A stretch of DNA of 64,000 nt, taken from the NCBI GenBank assembly GCA_963701435.1, contig CAVPAL010000010.1, forward strand, positions 124,001 to 188,000. Direction: 5' to 3'. Below the pieces are notes generated by a model. It saw only the letters and a program-made list of their open reading frames with translations. It was not told the origin of the DNA and did no database searches. The first letter of the stretch is position 1; each line of letters begins with the position of its first letter. The DNA comes from JAACFF01 sp963701435. GTDB lineage: Bacteria > Chloroflexota > Anaerolineae > Promineifilales > Promineifilaceae. The translations under genes and the position numbers were made by a program. Positions 35,979-45,094 of this stretch are shown here, piece by piece.

Positions 35979-36128
35979 GTAGGGGCTAGACGGCTGGGTA
36001 AGACGCCTGCCATTCACCAATGAATGTGCTCCCAGCCGTCTCGCCCGATTACCCATACCGGGCGAGACGGCGCGGAGAAAATGGCGTCTGTTTCCGACGG
36101 GCGCCTGTCCGCGCCGTCTAGCCCCTAC
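35979..36128. repeat. 150-bp cruciform repeat, single copy
   Basis: GTAGGGGCTAGACGG at the left end pairs with CCGTCTAGCCCCTAC at the right end. Inside are two more inverted repeats, CGGCTGGG/CCCAGCCG and GACGGCGCGGA/TCCGCGCCGTC, so the single strand folds as a four-way junction. It lies between the radical SAM gene promoter and the sugar dehydrogenase stop and belongs to the family of 31841 and 42008. Confidence 0.88.
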
Positions 36129-36150
36129 AAAAACATGATTGATCGGTTAA

Positions 36151-37449
36151 TTATTCAGGTAAATATAACCGTTTCAGCGTGCCGGGCGCGTAACCGCCGC
36201 CTTCAAGGAAATAGAGGCTGCCGTCCGGGCCATTTAAGACATCGGTCTGGCAGGAAAGGCCGTTGATCGAATAGTGGCTGATAATGCCGTCGCGCGCCTT
36301 GTTGAGCTCAAGCCGGTGGAACATGCCGTCATTGTAGGAGCAAAACAAAATATCGCCATACCAGTGTGGGAAATCATCCCCGGTATAGACCGTGATGCCG
36401 GTTGGTGAGACAGTTTCGTTGGTGAACCACAGCGGTGGAATCGTGTTTAGCTCAGGGTGCAGCCCTTTTTCGTTGTCGCAGTCGTGGAGAATGCTCCAGC
36501 CGTAATTGTAGCCGGCCAAAATCATGTTGACCTCATCGTCACAACTGGGTCCGTTTTCCGTGGCAAAAATAACCACATCTTCTTGCAGCGGGTCGATTAC
36601 AAAGTCGAACGAGTTGCGCAGCCCGAAGGCGTAGATGCCGTCGTAGTTGGGTCCTTCGCCGTCGTAGAAGGGATTGTCGCCCGGCGCAGTCAAGGGAATC
36701 GTGGGCATAAAGCGCAGGATTTTGCCGCGTGGTTCGCGCATATTTTGGGTGTGGTTGGCGTCATTGTCTTCCCCCACGGTCACGTAGAGCATGCCGTCCT
36801 GTCCAAATGCGAGGTTATTCATGTTATGGATGCCGTCCCCGGCGTTGTTAGGGGTTTCCAGCGCAGTTTCAACCTTAACCGCTTTGTTATCCTGCTCTTT
36901 TATGCGCACCATACGGTTGATTTTCTCGCCGTTGTTGGCGTGCGCCGGAACGGTATAGGTAACCCAAATATAATGGTTTTGCTCAAAATTGGGGTCAAAG
37001 GCAATACCCAGCAGGCCCTGTTCGCCGTTTGTGCCCACGGGCAGGGTGATCAGCGGCTCCGGCAGCAGTTCGCCATCGACGATAATGCGTACGTTGCCGG
37101 TTGTTTTTTCGGTGAAAAAGAGACGGCCGTCCGGGGCAAAGGCAAACGCGACGGGATTGACCAGATCGGTAGCAATCACCTCCACATCGGCGCCGGCGGG
37201 CGGATGCTCCGGCTTAATATTCTGCAAAATGTGCATGGCGACGGTTGGTTCCGGCGTAGGGATCTGCGGCGCGGGAACGGCCGTTGACGGCTGGGTCGGC
37301 CGTGCAAAAGGGGGCGTGGGTGAGGCAAAAAAAGTACGCGGCGCGCCATCTTCGGCCGGATTAACAATTGCAGCCTGCGGGGTACAGCCAATCAGCCCAA
37401 ATACGGCCGTGGCCAGCGCCAGCAAGCTAATAAATAAACGGTTATTCAT
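36151..37449 (-). CDS. PQQ-dependent sugar dehydrogenase-like lipoprotein
   Basis: A 432-residue exported protein with a lipobox (AVFGLIGCTPQ, Cys near 22), a Pro-rich linker of about 50 residues, and a six-bladed propeller of the soluble glucose dehydrogenase type: VAFAPDGRLFFTEKTTGNVRI, GEQGLLGIAFDPNFEQNHYIWV, NNLAFGQDGMLYVTVG, PRGKILR and IYAFGLRNSFDF. These enzymes oxidise aldoses with PQQ outside the cell. Acceptor and substrate are unknown. It is followed on the same strand by nothing until the repeat at 36128. Confidence 0.9.
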   Translation of the reverse strand: MNNRLFISLLALATAVFGLIGCTPQAAIVNPAEDGAPRTFFASPTPPFARPTQPSTAVPAPQIPTPEPTVAMHILQNIKPEHPPAGADVEVIATDLVNPVAFAFAPDGRLFFTEKTTGNVRIIVDGELLPEPLITLPVGTNGEQGLLGIAFDPNFEQNHYIWVTYTVPAHANNGEKINRMVRIKEQDNKAVKVETALETPNNAGDGIHNMNNLAFGQDGMLYVTVGEDNDANHTQNMREPRGKILRFMPTIPLTAPGDNPFYDGEGPNYDGIYAFGLRNSFDFVIDPLQEDVVIFATENGPSCDDEVNMILAGYNYGWSILHDCDNEKGLHPELNTIPPLWFTNETVSPTGITVYTGDDFPHWYGDILFCSYNDGMFHRLELNKARDGIISHYSINGLSCQTDVLNGPDGSLYFLEGGGYAPGTLKRLYLPE

Positions 37450-37480
37450 TGATTTCCTTTTTCTCTTCCAAAAACTAATT

Positions 37481-37930
37481 TCAGACCATGTAGCGTTTTT
37501 CCAACGCCGCTACCTGCGCCAGGCAGGCGTCATCTTCCTCATTGGGTTGGTAGACAGTTTCAAACCAGCTTTTGAGGATTTCCGCCGCCATCACTTCCGA
37601 TGTGGCCCGAATCGAAAGGCAGAGCAGATTGGCCCGGTTCCACAGACGCGCGCCGCGCGCGGTTGCGGCGTCGGCGCACAGCGCGGCGCGAATGCCGGGC
37701 ACTTTGTTGGCCGCCAGGCTGACGCCGGTGCCCGTCCAGCAAAAGAGGATGCCTTCATCGGCCGTTGCGTGGGCAACCGCCTCGGCGACCTGCTGCGCCA
37801 CGACCGGCCACAAAGCTTTTTGATCCGCCAACGGACCAAATAAGATCACTTCGTGGCCAAGTTCGCGCACGGCCGTTACTACCACGTCGGTCAAATGGGT
37901 ACGTTCGTCTGAACCAATTGCAATTTTCAT
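37481..37930 (-). CDS. RpiB/LacA/LacB family sugar-phosphate isomerase
   Basis: A 149-residue member of the ribose-5-phosphate isomerase B family, which interconverts aldo- and keto-sugar phosphates in the cytoplasm. It starts MKIAIGSDERTHL and has ILFCWTGTGVSLAANKVPGIRAALCADAATARGAR with the anion-hole TGTG loop; the usual catalytic Cys is present as FCWTGTG. The RpiB hallmark GSDHAG is changed to GSDERT, so substrate may differ from ribose-5-phosphate. It is 31 bp upstream of the sugar dehydrogenase and probably co-transcribed. Confidence 0.88.
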   Translation of the reverse strand: MKIAIGSDERTHLTDVVVTAVRELGHEVILFGPLADQKALWPVVAQQVAEAVAHATADEGILFCWTGTGVSLAANKVPGIRAALCADAATARGARLWNRANLLCLSIRATSEVMAAEILKSWFETVYQPNEEDDACLAQVAALEKRYMV

Positions 37931-38150
37931 TCTCTTTCCCTCTAAAGCTAAACTCTACGAACCAGTCCCGATCATGCCTCATTTTGTGCTTTTTGTCACA
38001 ATTTCCAAGGAAAAATCAAGCCTGGCTAGGGCAGAACGGCCGTTATTTTCTTTGTGGGGTGGGGGGGTAAAGAGCCGACAAAATCGGCCGTTGCTTGTGA
38101 CACTTTATTATGAGCTACCCATAATTAAAGGCGCGGCTTTTTGCCGGCAG

Positions 38151-38179
38151 AAGTTGACCTTTTTGCAAACGGTCAACTT
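38151..38179. terminator. Hairpin at the end of the DUF1361 gene
   Basis: AAGTTGACC (38151-38159) pairs perfectly with GGTCAACTT (38171-38179). It spans the stop codon of the minus-strand DUF1361 gene. T-runs are present within the loop and on the plus side (CTATTTTTTTG). The gap 37931-38172 contains no gene. Confidence 0.6.
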
Positions 38180-38823
38180 CTATTTTTTTGTTGTTGTGGG
38201 GCGGGAATTTGGATGCGCGGCAGGGCATAAAACATGACGTAGGCAAAGACCATCACGCCGGCGAGCACGGCCGTTACCGTCCAGGTGCGCAGGTGCAGCA
38301 AACTATAAAACATTTCATAAAGCAGCGTGTGCGGCTGGGTGAAGACATCCCAACTGTTCCAGCGCAGGAAACGGCCGATATAAACCCCATAAGCGCTTAA
38401 ACCCAGCACAAACAGCACAAAGAGCCAGCTGATCCACTCGCCCAGGCGGCGCGCCACCAGCGACTGCATCAGGTAGAGCGAGACCAAACCGAGCAGCAGG
38501 CCGGTCAGCGCAAAGGTGAAAATCATCAGGGCGTCATACCAGACCGGCACGCCGCTGTGCCAGCGCAGGTGGATCAAATCGGTGACAATGTAGGGCGCGT
38601 TGGGCAGGAAGAGTAACCACAGCGGCGCCAGGAATACGGCCGTTTTCGGACGCCAATACACTACCCAGGCAAATAAAAAGGGCAGCCACGCCAGGAACAG
38701 ATTCCACAACAAAAAAGTAAACGTAAATTTCCCGGTGTAGAAAACACGACCGGCCACCATGCCCAGGCCCGCCAATGAGGCCAGAACCAGGGCCAACCAT
38801 AACCACAGATGTTGTTTTTGCAT
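38173..38823 (-). CDS. DUF1361 integral membrane protein
   Basis: A 216-residue membrane protein with about six to seven helices. The family signature PNAPYIVTDLIHLR lies in the middle, and GVYIGRFLRWNSWDVFTQP follows. Function is unknown. ATG at 38821-38823 was chosen because AGGA stands at the right distance; two more ATGs lie up to 24 bp upstream. It is 67 bp from the EamA transporter stop or start region and on the same strand. Confidence 0.88.
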   Translation of the reverse strand: MQKQHLWLWLALVLASLAGLGMVAGRVFYTGKFTFTFLLWNLFLAWLPFLFAWVVYWRPKTAVFLAPLWLLFLPNAPYIVTDLIHLRWHSGVPVWYDALMIFTFALTGLLLGLVSLYLMQSLVARRLGEWISWLFVLFVLGLSAYGVYIGRFLRWNSWDVFTQPHTLLYEMFYSLLHLRTWTVTAVLAGVMVFAYVMFYALPRIQIPAPQQQKNRS

Positions 38824-38890
38824 ATATGTCATCCTATAAAACATCAATCATACAATGGCCAAAAAACGCCGCAGCGCGCACGGCCGTTGT

Positions 38891-39835
38891 TTACACCACG
38901 GTATCGCTACGGTTGACCGCTTTGACCGCCTGCGGCTCAGCGCCGGCAATTGAACTTTGGCGCTGGTTGAGAATCGCCACGCCGGCCAGAATCAAGCCCA
39001 TGCCGCCCAGCATCACCGGCGTGATTTGTTCATCCAGCAGCAGCACGCCGCCGACGCCGGCCACGATCGGGATCAGGTTGGAGGTCATGGCGGAAGCGGT
39101 CGCGCCAAACCTTTTGATATTGTAAAAGGCGAGCAGCATGCCCAAAAAGGTGCCGAAGATCGACGCCCACAACAGGGCCGCATACCCGGTCGCGGTGACG
39201 GCGCTGAGATCAAATCCGACCAGCAGCAGGGAGATTGGCAGCATAAATAACGCCGCCGTCCCCATGCGCACGCTGCTCACGTCGAGTGAGTCCAAATCCT
39301 GCATATATTTGCGCGCGTAGATGGTCATGCCGCTGGCCAGCAGCATGGCGCTCAGCACCAGGATGTAGCCGATGGGGCTGGTTTCCTCGACATCCGGCAG
39401 GCCGTTTTCGCCGGAAAGCACCAGCAGCGCCGCCCCGCCGATGGCCAGCCCGACGCCGATTGATTTGCGCCAGGTGAGGTGTTCGTCGGAGAGCCAGAAG
39501 TGGGCCATAACAACGGTGAGCGCGGGTCCGGCCGTGAGCAGCAGGGAGGTGACGCCGCTCGATTGGTACTGCAGCGAGCTGACGATGAAGGTCATGGGGA
39601 TGGCGGTGGAGAAGACGCCCAGTACGGGGGCGTGTTTCCAGATGCGGCGGTCGCGCGGCCAGGCGCGTTTGCTGCTGAGGGTGTAGATCACGACGTAGAA
39701 CAGGGCGGCGAGGGTGAGCCGCAGACCGATGTAGGTGAGCGGTTCGTATTGGCCGACGCTGAAGCGCGAGGCGATCAAGGTAGTGCCAAAAAAGATGGCG
39801 AGTATCGAGATATAGGGCAGCGCCTGAACGGACAC
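38891..39835 (-). CDS. EamA/DMT family transporter
   Basis: A 314-residue membrane protein with ten predicted helices in two EamA repeats (residues about 5-140 and 150-290). Blocks such as FGTTLIASRFSV, VTSLLLTAGPALTVVMAHFWL, GVGLAIGGAALLVL and SAMTSNLIPIVAGVGGVLLLDE are typical. DMT proteins export amino acids, nucleotides or other metabolites; the substrate is not predictable. It lies upstream of the DUF1361 gene on the same strand. Confidence 0.92.
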   Translation of the reverse strand: MSVQALPYISILAIFFGTTLIASRFSVGQYEPLTYIGLRLTLAALFYVVIYTLSSKRAWPRDRRIWKHAPVLGVFSTAIPMTFIVSSLQYQSSGVTSLLLTAGPALTVVMAHFWLSDEHLTWRKSIGVGLAIGGAALLVLSGENGLPDVEETSPIGYILVLSAMLLASGMTIYARKYMQDLDSLDVSSVRMGTAALFMLPISLLLVGFDLSAVTATGYAALLWASIFGTFLGMLLAFYNIKRFGATASAMTSNLIPIVAGVGGVLLLDEQITPVMLGGMGLILAGVAILNQRQSSIAGAEPQAVKAVNRSDTVV

Positions 39836-39964
39836 AATTGCTCCATCGCGCTGTAATTTGCTGGCGGGAGCAAGATTTCAGGCCAGGGCAGCACGAATAG
39901 CAAAGATTATAGCGCAGGGAACGGCCGTTGGGGGCGAATTCTCATTTGTGAAAATTTGTGAAAA

Positions 39965-40016
39965 CCTCCCGGAGGCTCCTGCTAAAGCGAAAGATAGAGT
40001 TGAATCCTCCGGGAGG
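39965..40016. repeat. CCTCCCGGAGG hairpin
   Basis: CCTCCCGGAGG (39965-39975) is the exact reverse complement of CCTCCGGGAGG (40006-40016). It has the same stem as the hairpins in the 34.1-34.4 kb duplication and lies 8 bp past the NACHT gene end, where it may terminate transcription. Confidence 0.8.
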
Positions 40017-40023
40017 GTGAATA

Positions 40024-41941
40024 CTATTCCGGCGGTTCATGCAGCGCCGCAAAGTACTCCAGCAGCGAACGGTGCATAAACACCCAGCCGCCGCCGACGC
40101 GGCGCAGCAAAATACGTTCCACCATGGCGTCCAGGTAGTGGACCAGCTTTTTATCGGAAAAAGGATAGGGCAGCGCGCCCTCCCGCGCCAGCAGAAAACG
40201 CAGCGTATAATGTTGGATTACGGTTTGGCCGCCATATTGTGTAAAGCCCAAACTGGGAGCCATGCTGCTACGGCAAAAATTGAAAAGAGTATACCAATAT
40301 CAAATTCAGGTAAAAGTGTATTAACCAGCCCAACAACAGCCCGAAAACCAGCCCGCCAACCAGCCCGAAAACCAGCCCGAAAACCAGCGTACCAACAATT
40401 GCATTCCGCAATGCACTGCGAATGCCCTGATTGGGACGGCGCCTCTGGCCAGTTTCCGCAGGGACGAGAACTTCTTGCAGCCCGACAACCAGCCCGACAA
40501 CCAGCCCGCCAACCAGCCCGCGTAAAATCTTTTTTCGGGCTGGTTGTGAAAAGGGAGAGCGCCAGATCAGTCGTTCGGGCAGCTCAGAAAGCGCATCCTG
40601 ACTTGAAGCACCCAGCCCGACAACCAGCCCGACAACCAGCCCGACAAGGATGGCAAACAAGCGCCGCGCCCCCTCTTTTTGCAGCCACATCGGCTGCAAT
40701 CGCTCCAGGTAAAAGGTTGAAACGTCCTGGCGCTGCATGCCCGCCGCCACGTTGGCCAGCCAGCGGCGCGCCTGCGCCTCATCAAAGCGTTCGCTGTCCG
40801 GCAAGGGCCGGTGGGCAAACATACGCGCCACATACTGCGCAAAAATATGGTCCAGCCGCTCCTGCGCGGCAGCGGCGGCGGGCGGGGGCGGCGCCGCGCC
40901 GTTGGCGTAGGCGGCGGCAATCACATTCAGCATCAGCGGCGCGCCGGCCAGTTCGTCCAGCGCCCTGTCCTGTATCAACAGCGGGAAAACCGCCTCCGTC
41001 TCGGGGCGATCCAGGTATTTAAACTTCTGGGAATTGCTCAAGGGCTGCATCACAACGGCGCCGGATAAATTCAAGCGCTGTGTGAGTTGTTCATAATCCT
41101 TGAGCCGGCTGCACACCACCAGGTCGGCCGGGAATGCTTCAACAAAGGCGTTGATGGCATTCACGCAGGCGTCGCGCTGTGCTTCTGCGACTTCGTCCAG
41201 CCCGTCCAGCAGCAGCGTCGCCTGCCCATGTTCCAGCCAGGCGCGCCCCAAATTCCGCGCCACCTGGTACTCGGTCAGCATCGCCTCAACGAGCCAATCT
41301 TCCAATGGGCCGGGCTGTTGTCCCCAGGAGGAGAGGTTAAAAACGAGCGGCAGCGGCCTTGCGGCGTCTGGCTCCGCTTGCGCCTCTTTAACCAATGCCT
41401 CCGCCAACTGCAAAAGCGTAATCGTTTTGCCGCTGCCGGGCGCACCCAAAATCAGCAGTTTACGGCCGCAGTTCACATACACCGCTTGAATCGAATCCTC
41501 TGGCTCAATGGTGACATCCGGCTGCCCGCTGCGTTTGAGCGTCATCTCCCAGTTGCGCGCCACGGCGCCAAGCTGCGGCTTCATTTTTAAGACAAGCTGG
41601 ATATCGCGGTGGACGGATTGGTGCAAAAAACCTTCAATCCAGGCATTTTGCACCTGCGCCAGCACATTGGCGCGGTTGCGGGGATCGTTACGCACCGCTT
41701 CCGGGACTTCACGCGGCCGCGCCGCTTTGGAGCCGGGAAATAAATTTTGGATAAATTCGGTGGAATCTTTGAGGCCGGGTAAGACCCTGATCAAAAAACC
41801 GAGGACAACAAAGTAAACTGCAATCACCAGCAAAAGCTGGAAAGGCTGGTTGAGGCTGTAGGTGGTGACAAACCAATAGAACGGGACGCTTAAAACGGCC
41901 GTGACCAAAAATAAAAGCAGCAATGCACGCCGAAAACTCAT
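40024..41941 (-). pseudogene. NACHT ATPase with membrane helices and Gly-Leu-Val repeats, frameshifted near the 3' end
   Basis: The main frame (41941-40268, 557 residues) begins with two membrane helices, then a NACHT domain with P-loop LILGAPGSGKTITLLQLAEAL and Walker B TLLLDGLDEVAEAQRD. The C-terminal part carries hydrophobic repeats GLVVGLVVGL, GLVGGLVVGLVVGL and GLVFGLVGGLVFGL, each unit being GL-x-x. The frame stops at 40268; a second frame (40263-40024) supplies the expected family end GGQTVIQHYTLRFLL ... VGGGWVFMHRSLLEYFAALH. An indel near 40265 therefore splits the gene. Membrane NACHT proteins of this form are STAND sensors, possibly with a pore-forming tail. Confidence 0.82.
40333..40652. 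repeat. Three arrays of a 12-bp minisatellite inside the NACHT gene
   Basis: The unit ACCAGCCCGAMA (M = C or A) is repeated at about 40333-40395, 40477-40525 and 40611-40652. On the coding strand each unit gives four residues (x-G-L-V), so unit gain or loss keeps the frame and changes the length of the Gly-Leu-Val helix. Confidence 0.88.
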
Positions 41942-42007
41942 GGAACCTCGTTTAATAACGCTGTTACAAAATCCTCCCCCATATTCTATCCCACCACCAC
42001 AATTTAT

Positions 42008-42181
42008 GGTAGGGGCGGGACAGGCGGGAACTCAGCTTGCCATGGTGAGATGATTCATCTCCCGCCTGTCTCGCCCGGTCTGTTCGCCCAGCAATCGCCA
42101 TCAATGACCCATTCGGGCGAGACGATTGGGAAAATTCGCCAGCCGCGTGCGGACGTAATTCCCAATCGTCCCGCCCCTACC
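42008..42181. repeat. 174-bp cruciform repeat, single copy
   Basis: GGTAGGGGCGGGAC (42008-42021) pairs exactly with GTCCCGCCCCTACC (42168-42181). Inside, ACAGGCGGGA pairs with TCCCGCCTGT and GATTGGGAA with TTCCCAATC, giving a four-way junction. It sits in the gap between the NACHT start and the metallo-hydrolase stop. Confidence 0.9.
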
Positions 42182-42186
42182 AATCT

Positions 42187-43081
42187 TTATGTGGTTTTTT
42201 TACGCTGCCAATAACGTAATATGCCATCCACCGACATGTAGGATGGGTTAGCGGTTTCATACTGCGCGATCGTGTACGCATCGGCCCCATTTTCGCGCGC
42301 CAGTTGGTGCATCCAGGCCGTATAGTCAGCCACAATTTCGTCCCGCTCCACGCCCGCCTGCAACCGGCCGCGCACAAACTCACACGCGTTCTGCATCAGC
42401 TCGCGCAGGGCGGTCAACTGCCATTTGCCATCCTCAATACGGCCGAAATGGGTCGGATAGATGGCGCTGAACGGCTCCGCCAGCAGGCGGTCGATAGTTT
42501 GCTGCCACACCTCCAGCTTAAATTCGGGCGGCGGCGCGGGCAAATCAATAACCTGCGTGCCGGTTAAACGCACGCCGGCCGCGTCGCCGGTGAAGATGAC
42601 GTCTTCCAGCCGGTAGCAGTGATGGTGCCAGGCGTGGCCGGGCGTATCCAGCGCCGTAAACTTGAGACCGGCCACCTCAACCACGTCGCCGTCAGAAATT
42701 GGCGTAACCTTGTCGGCCGGCGCGGGCACGGTTTGGCCCCATAAACTGTCCATCTGGTCGCCATAAATGCGTCCGGCGCTGGCCAACAGCTTGGCGGGGT
42801 CAATTAAATGCGGCGCGCCGACGTGGTGGACATAAATTTGAGCGCCCTGCTGCGCCAGCCAGCCGGCCGAACCGGCATGGTCAAGATGAATATGGGTCAC
42901 CAGCACGTGGCGGATGTCGCCCGGTTCATAGCCGTGGGCTGCCAGTTGGGCGCGTAAGTTCTGCCTGCGTGGAGGCTGGCCCGGTTTCAACCAGCACCGG
43001 CCCGCCCGGACCAACAACCAGATAGGCGGCAATTGTTTGGGGCATGCCCTGGAAATTAAGATCAAGTGTGTAGATGTCCAT
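42187..43081 (-). pseudogene. MBL-fold metallo-hydrolase with one frameshift near the 5' end
   Basis: The main frame carries the metallo-beta-lactamase motifs HVLVTHIHLDHAGSAGWL (HxHxDH), DTPGHAWHHHCYRL, FTGDAAG and IYPTHFGRI. Its own N-terminus looks random, while another frame starting at ATG 43081 reads MDIYTLDLNFQGMPQTIAAY and continues to VLVETGPASTQAEL, a proper family start. Deleting one T near 42957 joins them as STQAELRAQLAAHGYEPGD. The repaired protein of about 297 residues would be a soluble hydrolase of the glyoxalase II/lactonase type. If the indel is a sequence error the gene is intact. Confidence 0.85.
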
Positions 43082-43199
43082 AAACCCCGATCATAACATA
43101 ATTATCCCGGAAAGGGTGGCAGATTTTTTCCGGTTTTGAAAGCTGCGGTTGAAACTTTTGAAGTTTCTTTGTTCGTATTCATAACACCGTGTAAAAGCT

Positions 43200-44478
43200 T
43201 CAATAGTTTACGTGGGCGGTCGCCGGCACGCAGTACCAGAGACCGGGTTTTGCCTGCCAATAACGCTCGTTTTCGCCCGCCTGCACGGCGCGACGGCCGT
43301 CGCCAAAATAACGCCGCGGAATCGATTCAAGCGGATTACGGCCGTTCCCCGCCATCCCGTGTGGTTGCAGGTCTGCCAAAATCCGGTTGAGGTGTTTGCG
43401 TGCGCCTTTGGCCAGCCGCGCGTGCGGGCCGGTGTAGCTGTTGGGCAACTGCCAGGCAATATAGTGGCCGCTTTGCGGGCCTTGCCGGCCGTTGTAATCA
43501 ATAAAGGTAAAAGCGGCCGTACCACGCCGCCAGCTTTGGTTTTCGCGTGGTTCGTGGGCGGCGCGGCCGCCAATGGCAAAATTGACATACCGTTCAACCC
43601 CGGCGCGCCGTTCGTAAAAACGCTGCGTGCGGGTGGGTACGGCCGTGATACGTTCTAATGTGTCGCGCGCGATGGGCTGTCCCTGGCGCGCGCTGTGGAA
43701 CGCGGCGTAAAAATGGGCGCGTACGGCGCCCATGCCGGCGGTCAGGATAAAAAGCGGCAAACTGACGGGACGGCCGTGCAGCCGGTCAACTCCCAGCGCG
43801 CCGGCCACTCGCGCCGTCGAGCGCAGCCAGATGCGGCTTTTATCGCTGCGCCAAAAGATGCCTTCCCCCTGGGTGAGTAAGTTGCGCAGTTGGCGCCAGC
43901 CGCACAGACGCAGGGGAGCCGCTTTGCGCGTTAGCTGCGCGCGCGCCTCCTCACGCGCCACCCAGCCGCGTCCTGCCGGGTCGAGGCAGCGCAAAAGCAG
44001 CCAGAGCCGGCCGCTGGGAGCTCAATTCCTGCCGCAGCAGCGCCAGGGCCAGGTCGGGATACACTTTTATCTCTTTCGGATAGTCATTCTCGATCGGGCT
44101 TGCGGTCGGGGCAGAAAGTGCGACAGGCTGCCAATCTGCTGCGGCTGAAGGAGATAGCGCGCTGGGCTGGGGCGGGAAATGGGCGCGCAAAACGGCCGTA
44201 ACCGGCGCGCTGTTCCAACCGAGGTGAGCCGGGAGCGAATGTGAGCGAGCTGTTTGGCTGCTGACGGGGTGGGGGCGGGAGCGGCCGTGATTAACCTGCG
44301 CCGCGGTCAGACCTGGTGTTGAACCGGCTGATCTGTGTAACTGGCGCAGGTGGTTGAGCTGCTCTTGCGCAGCCAGTAGCCGCGTTGATGGCCCAACGGC
44401 CGTTGCTTGCTGAGTCAAAAATTGCTCGATCAGCCAGGCAAGAAACGGCCAAAAAGAGCGCCTTAAATAGGCACGCAA
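43200..44478 (-). pseudogene. Large basic protein of unknown function (possibly replication-related), one frameshift
   Basis: Two frames join near 44008: the upstream part ends properly as YPDLALALLRQELSSQRP and the downstream part reads LWLLLRCLDPAGRGWVAREEARAQL after removal of one G. The joined protein of about 425 residues has a Pro/Ser-rich N-terminal third and a basic C-terminal part with TLERITAVPTRTQRFYERRAGVE, which resembles the winged-helix segment of plasmid-type replication proteins, followed by SGHYIAWQLPNSY and KHLNRILADLQPHG. The start is unclear (only TTG codons near 44478). No firm family is recognised. Its neighbours, a TniB-like ATPase and a basic DNA-binding-like protein, suggest an integrated element. 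Confidence 0.6.
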
Positions 44479-44516
44479 AAACAGTCAACCGCAGGTGATA
44501 AACCGCTAAAATCTGG

Positions 44517-44698
44517 TTGACACCACCTGTGGGCTGTGTTATGCTCTTACCTAGCTAGTGAGCTACCGGGAGACAAAAAATCCCCCTCCCCAATAAAGGG
44601 GCGCTGCGCTACAAGGTGTTGGCGGCACCAGTTCAGCAGGTAGCTTACGGGTTTATGAATGGTGGCCGGACGTAACAACGTCTGGCCTCTTTTCTTTC
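44517..44698 (+). ncRNA. Candidate structured non-coding RNA of about 145 nt with its own promoter and terminator
   Basis: TTGACA (44517-44522), 17 bp and TATGCT (44540-44545) predict a start near 44552. The RNA would contain GTGAGCTACC (44559-44568) pairing over a distance with GGTAGCTTAC (about 44639-44648), enclosing small hairpins (CCCC/GGGG around AATAAA, GGTG/CACC). It ends in a clear terminator: GGCCGGACG (44664-44672), loop TAACAA, CGTCTGGCC (44679-44687), then TCTTTTCTTT. No good open frame follows on the same strand until 45095, so it is probably a free RNA. It matches none of tmRNA, SRP RNA or the common riboswitches I know. Confidence 0.65.
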
Positions 44699-45094
44699 AG
44701 GGCAGCGTGGCCCTATAAACAAAACGGCCGCTTCTATTGAAAGCGACCTGATTGGCTCTCACGTACACATTCAAGCGCAGTCGATGAACAGTGGATACGG
44801 CCGTTGGCCACAAGCGGGAATGGATAATTCCCAACCAATACCATGTTTGAAAAACATGGCGTATCCTGCATGCATTGAATAAATCGCTCGAACATATCCC
44901 TTAGATAGCCAAATAACAAAAAACAAGTGACATAAAGTCTAATTGCAAACAGTCTATCAGACTTAGATACCCTTGTCAACCGAATCTATATGCTATAGAT
45001 TTGATTAATGATCCAAACATCGCTATAATATATACATTATTGTCGCGCTTATGCAATCCTTGACAAGCGAAATGGATTTACATACCATTCCAGG

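Noticed and set aside
40039..41022. 327-codon plus-strand frame with ARQPARQPARQ repeats
   Set aside because: It is the antisense reading of the NACHT gene and its 12-bp minisatellite.
44517..44698. M-box, T-box, cobalamin or SRP RNA
   Set aside because: Key conserved boxes of these RNAs could not be found; only the promoter, long-range stem and terminator are supported.
44734..44979. 81-codon minus-strand frame after the ncRNA candidate
   Set aside because: It has no ribosome site or family features, is Cys-rich and AT-composed like random DNA, and starts at a rare codon in a promoter-like region.
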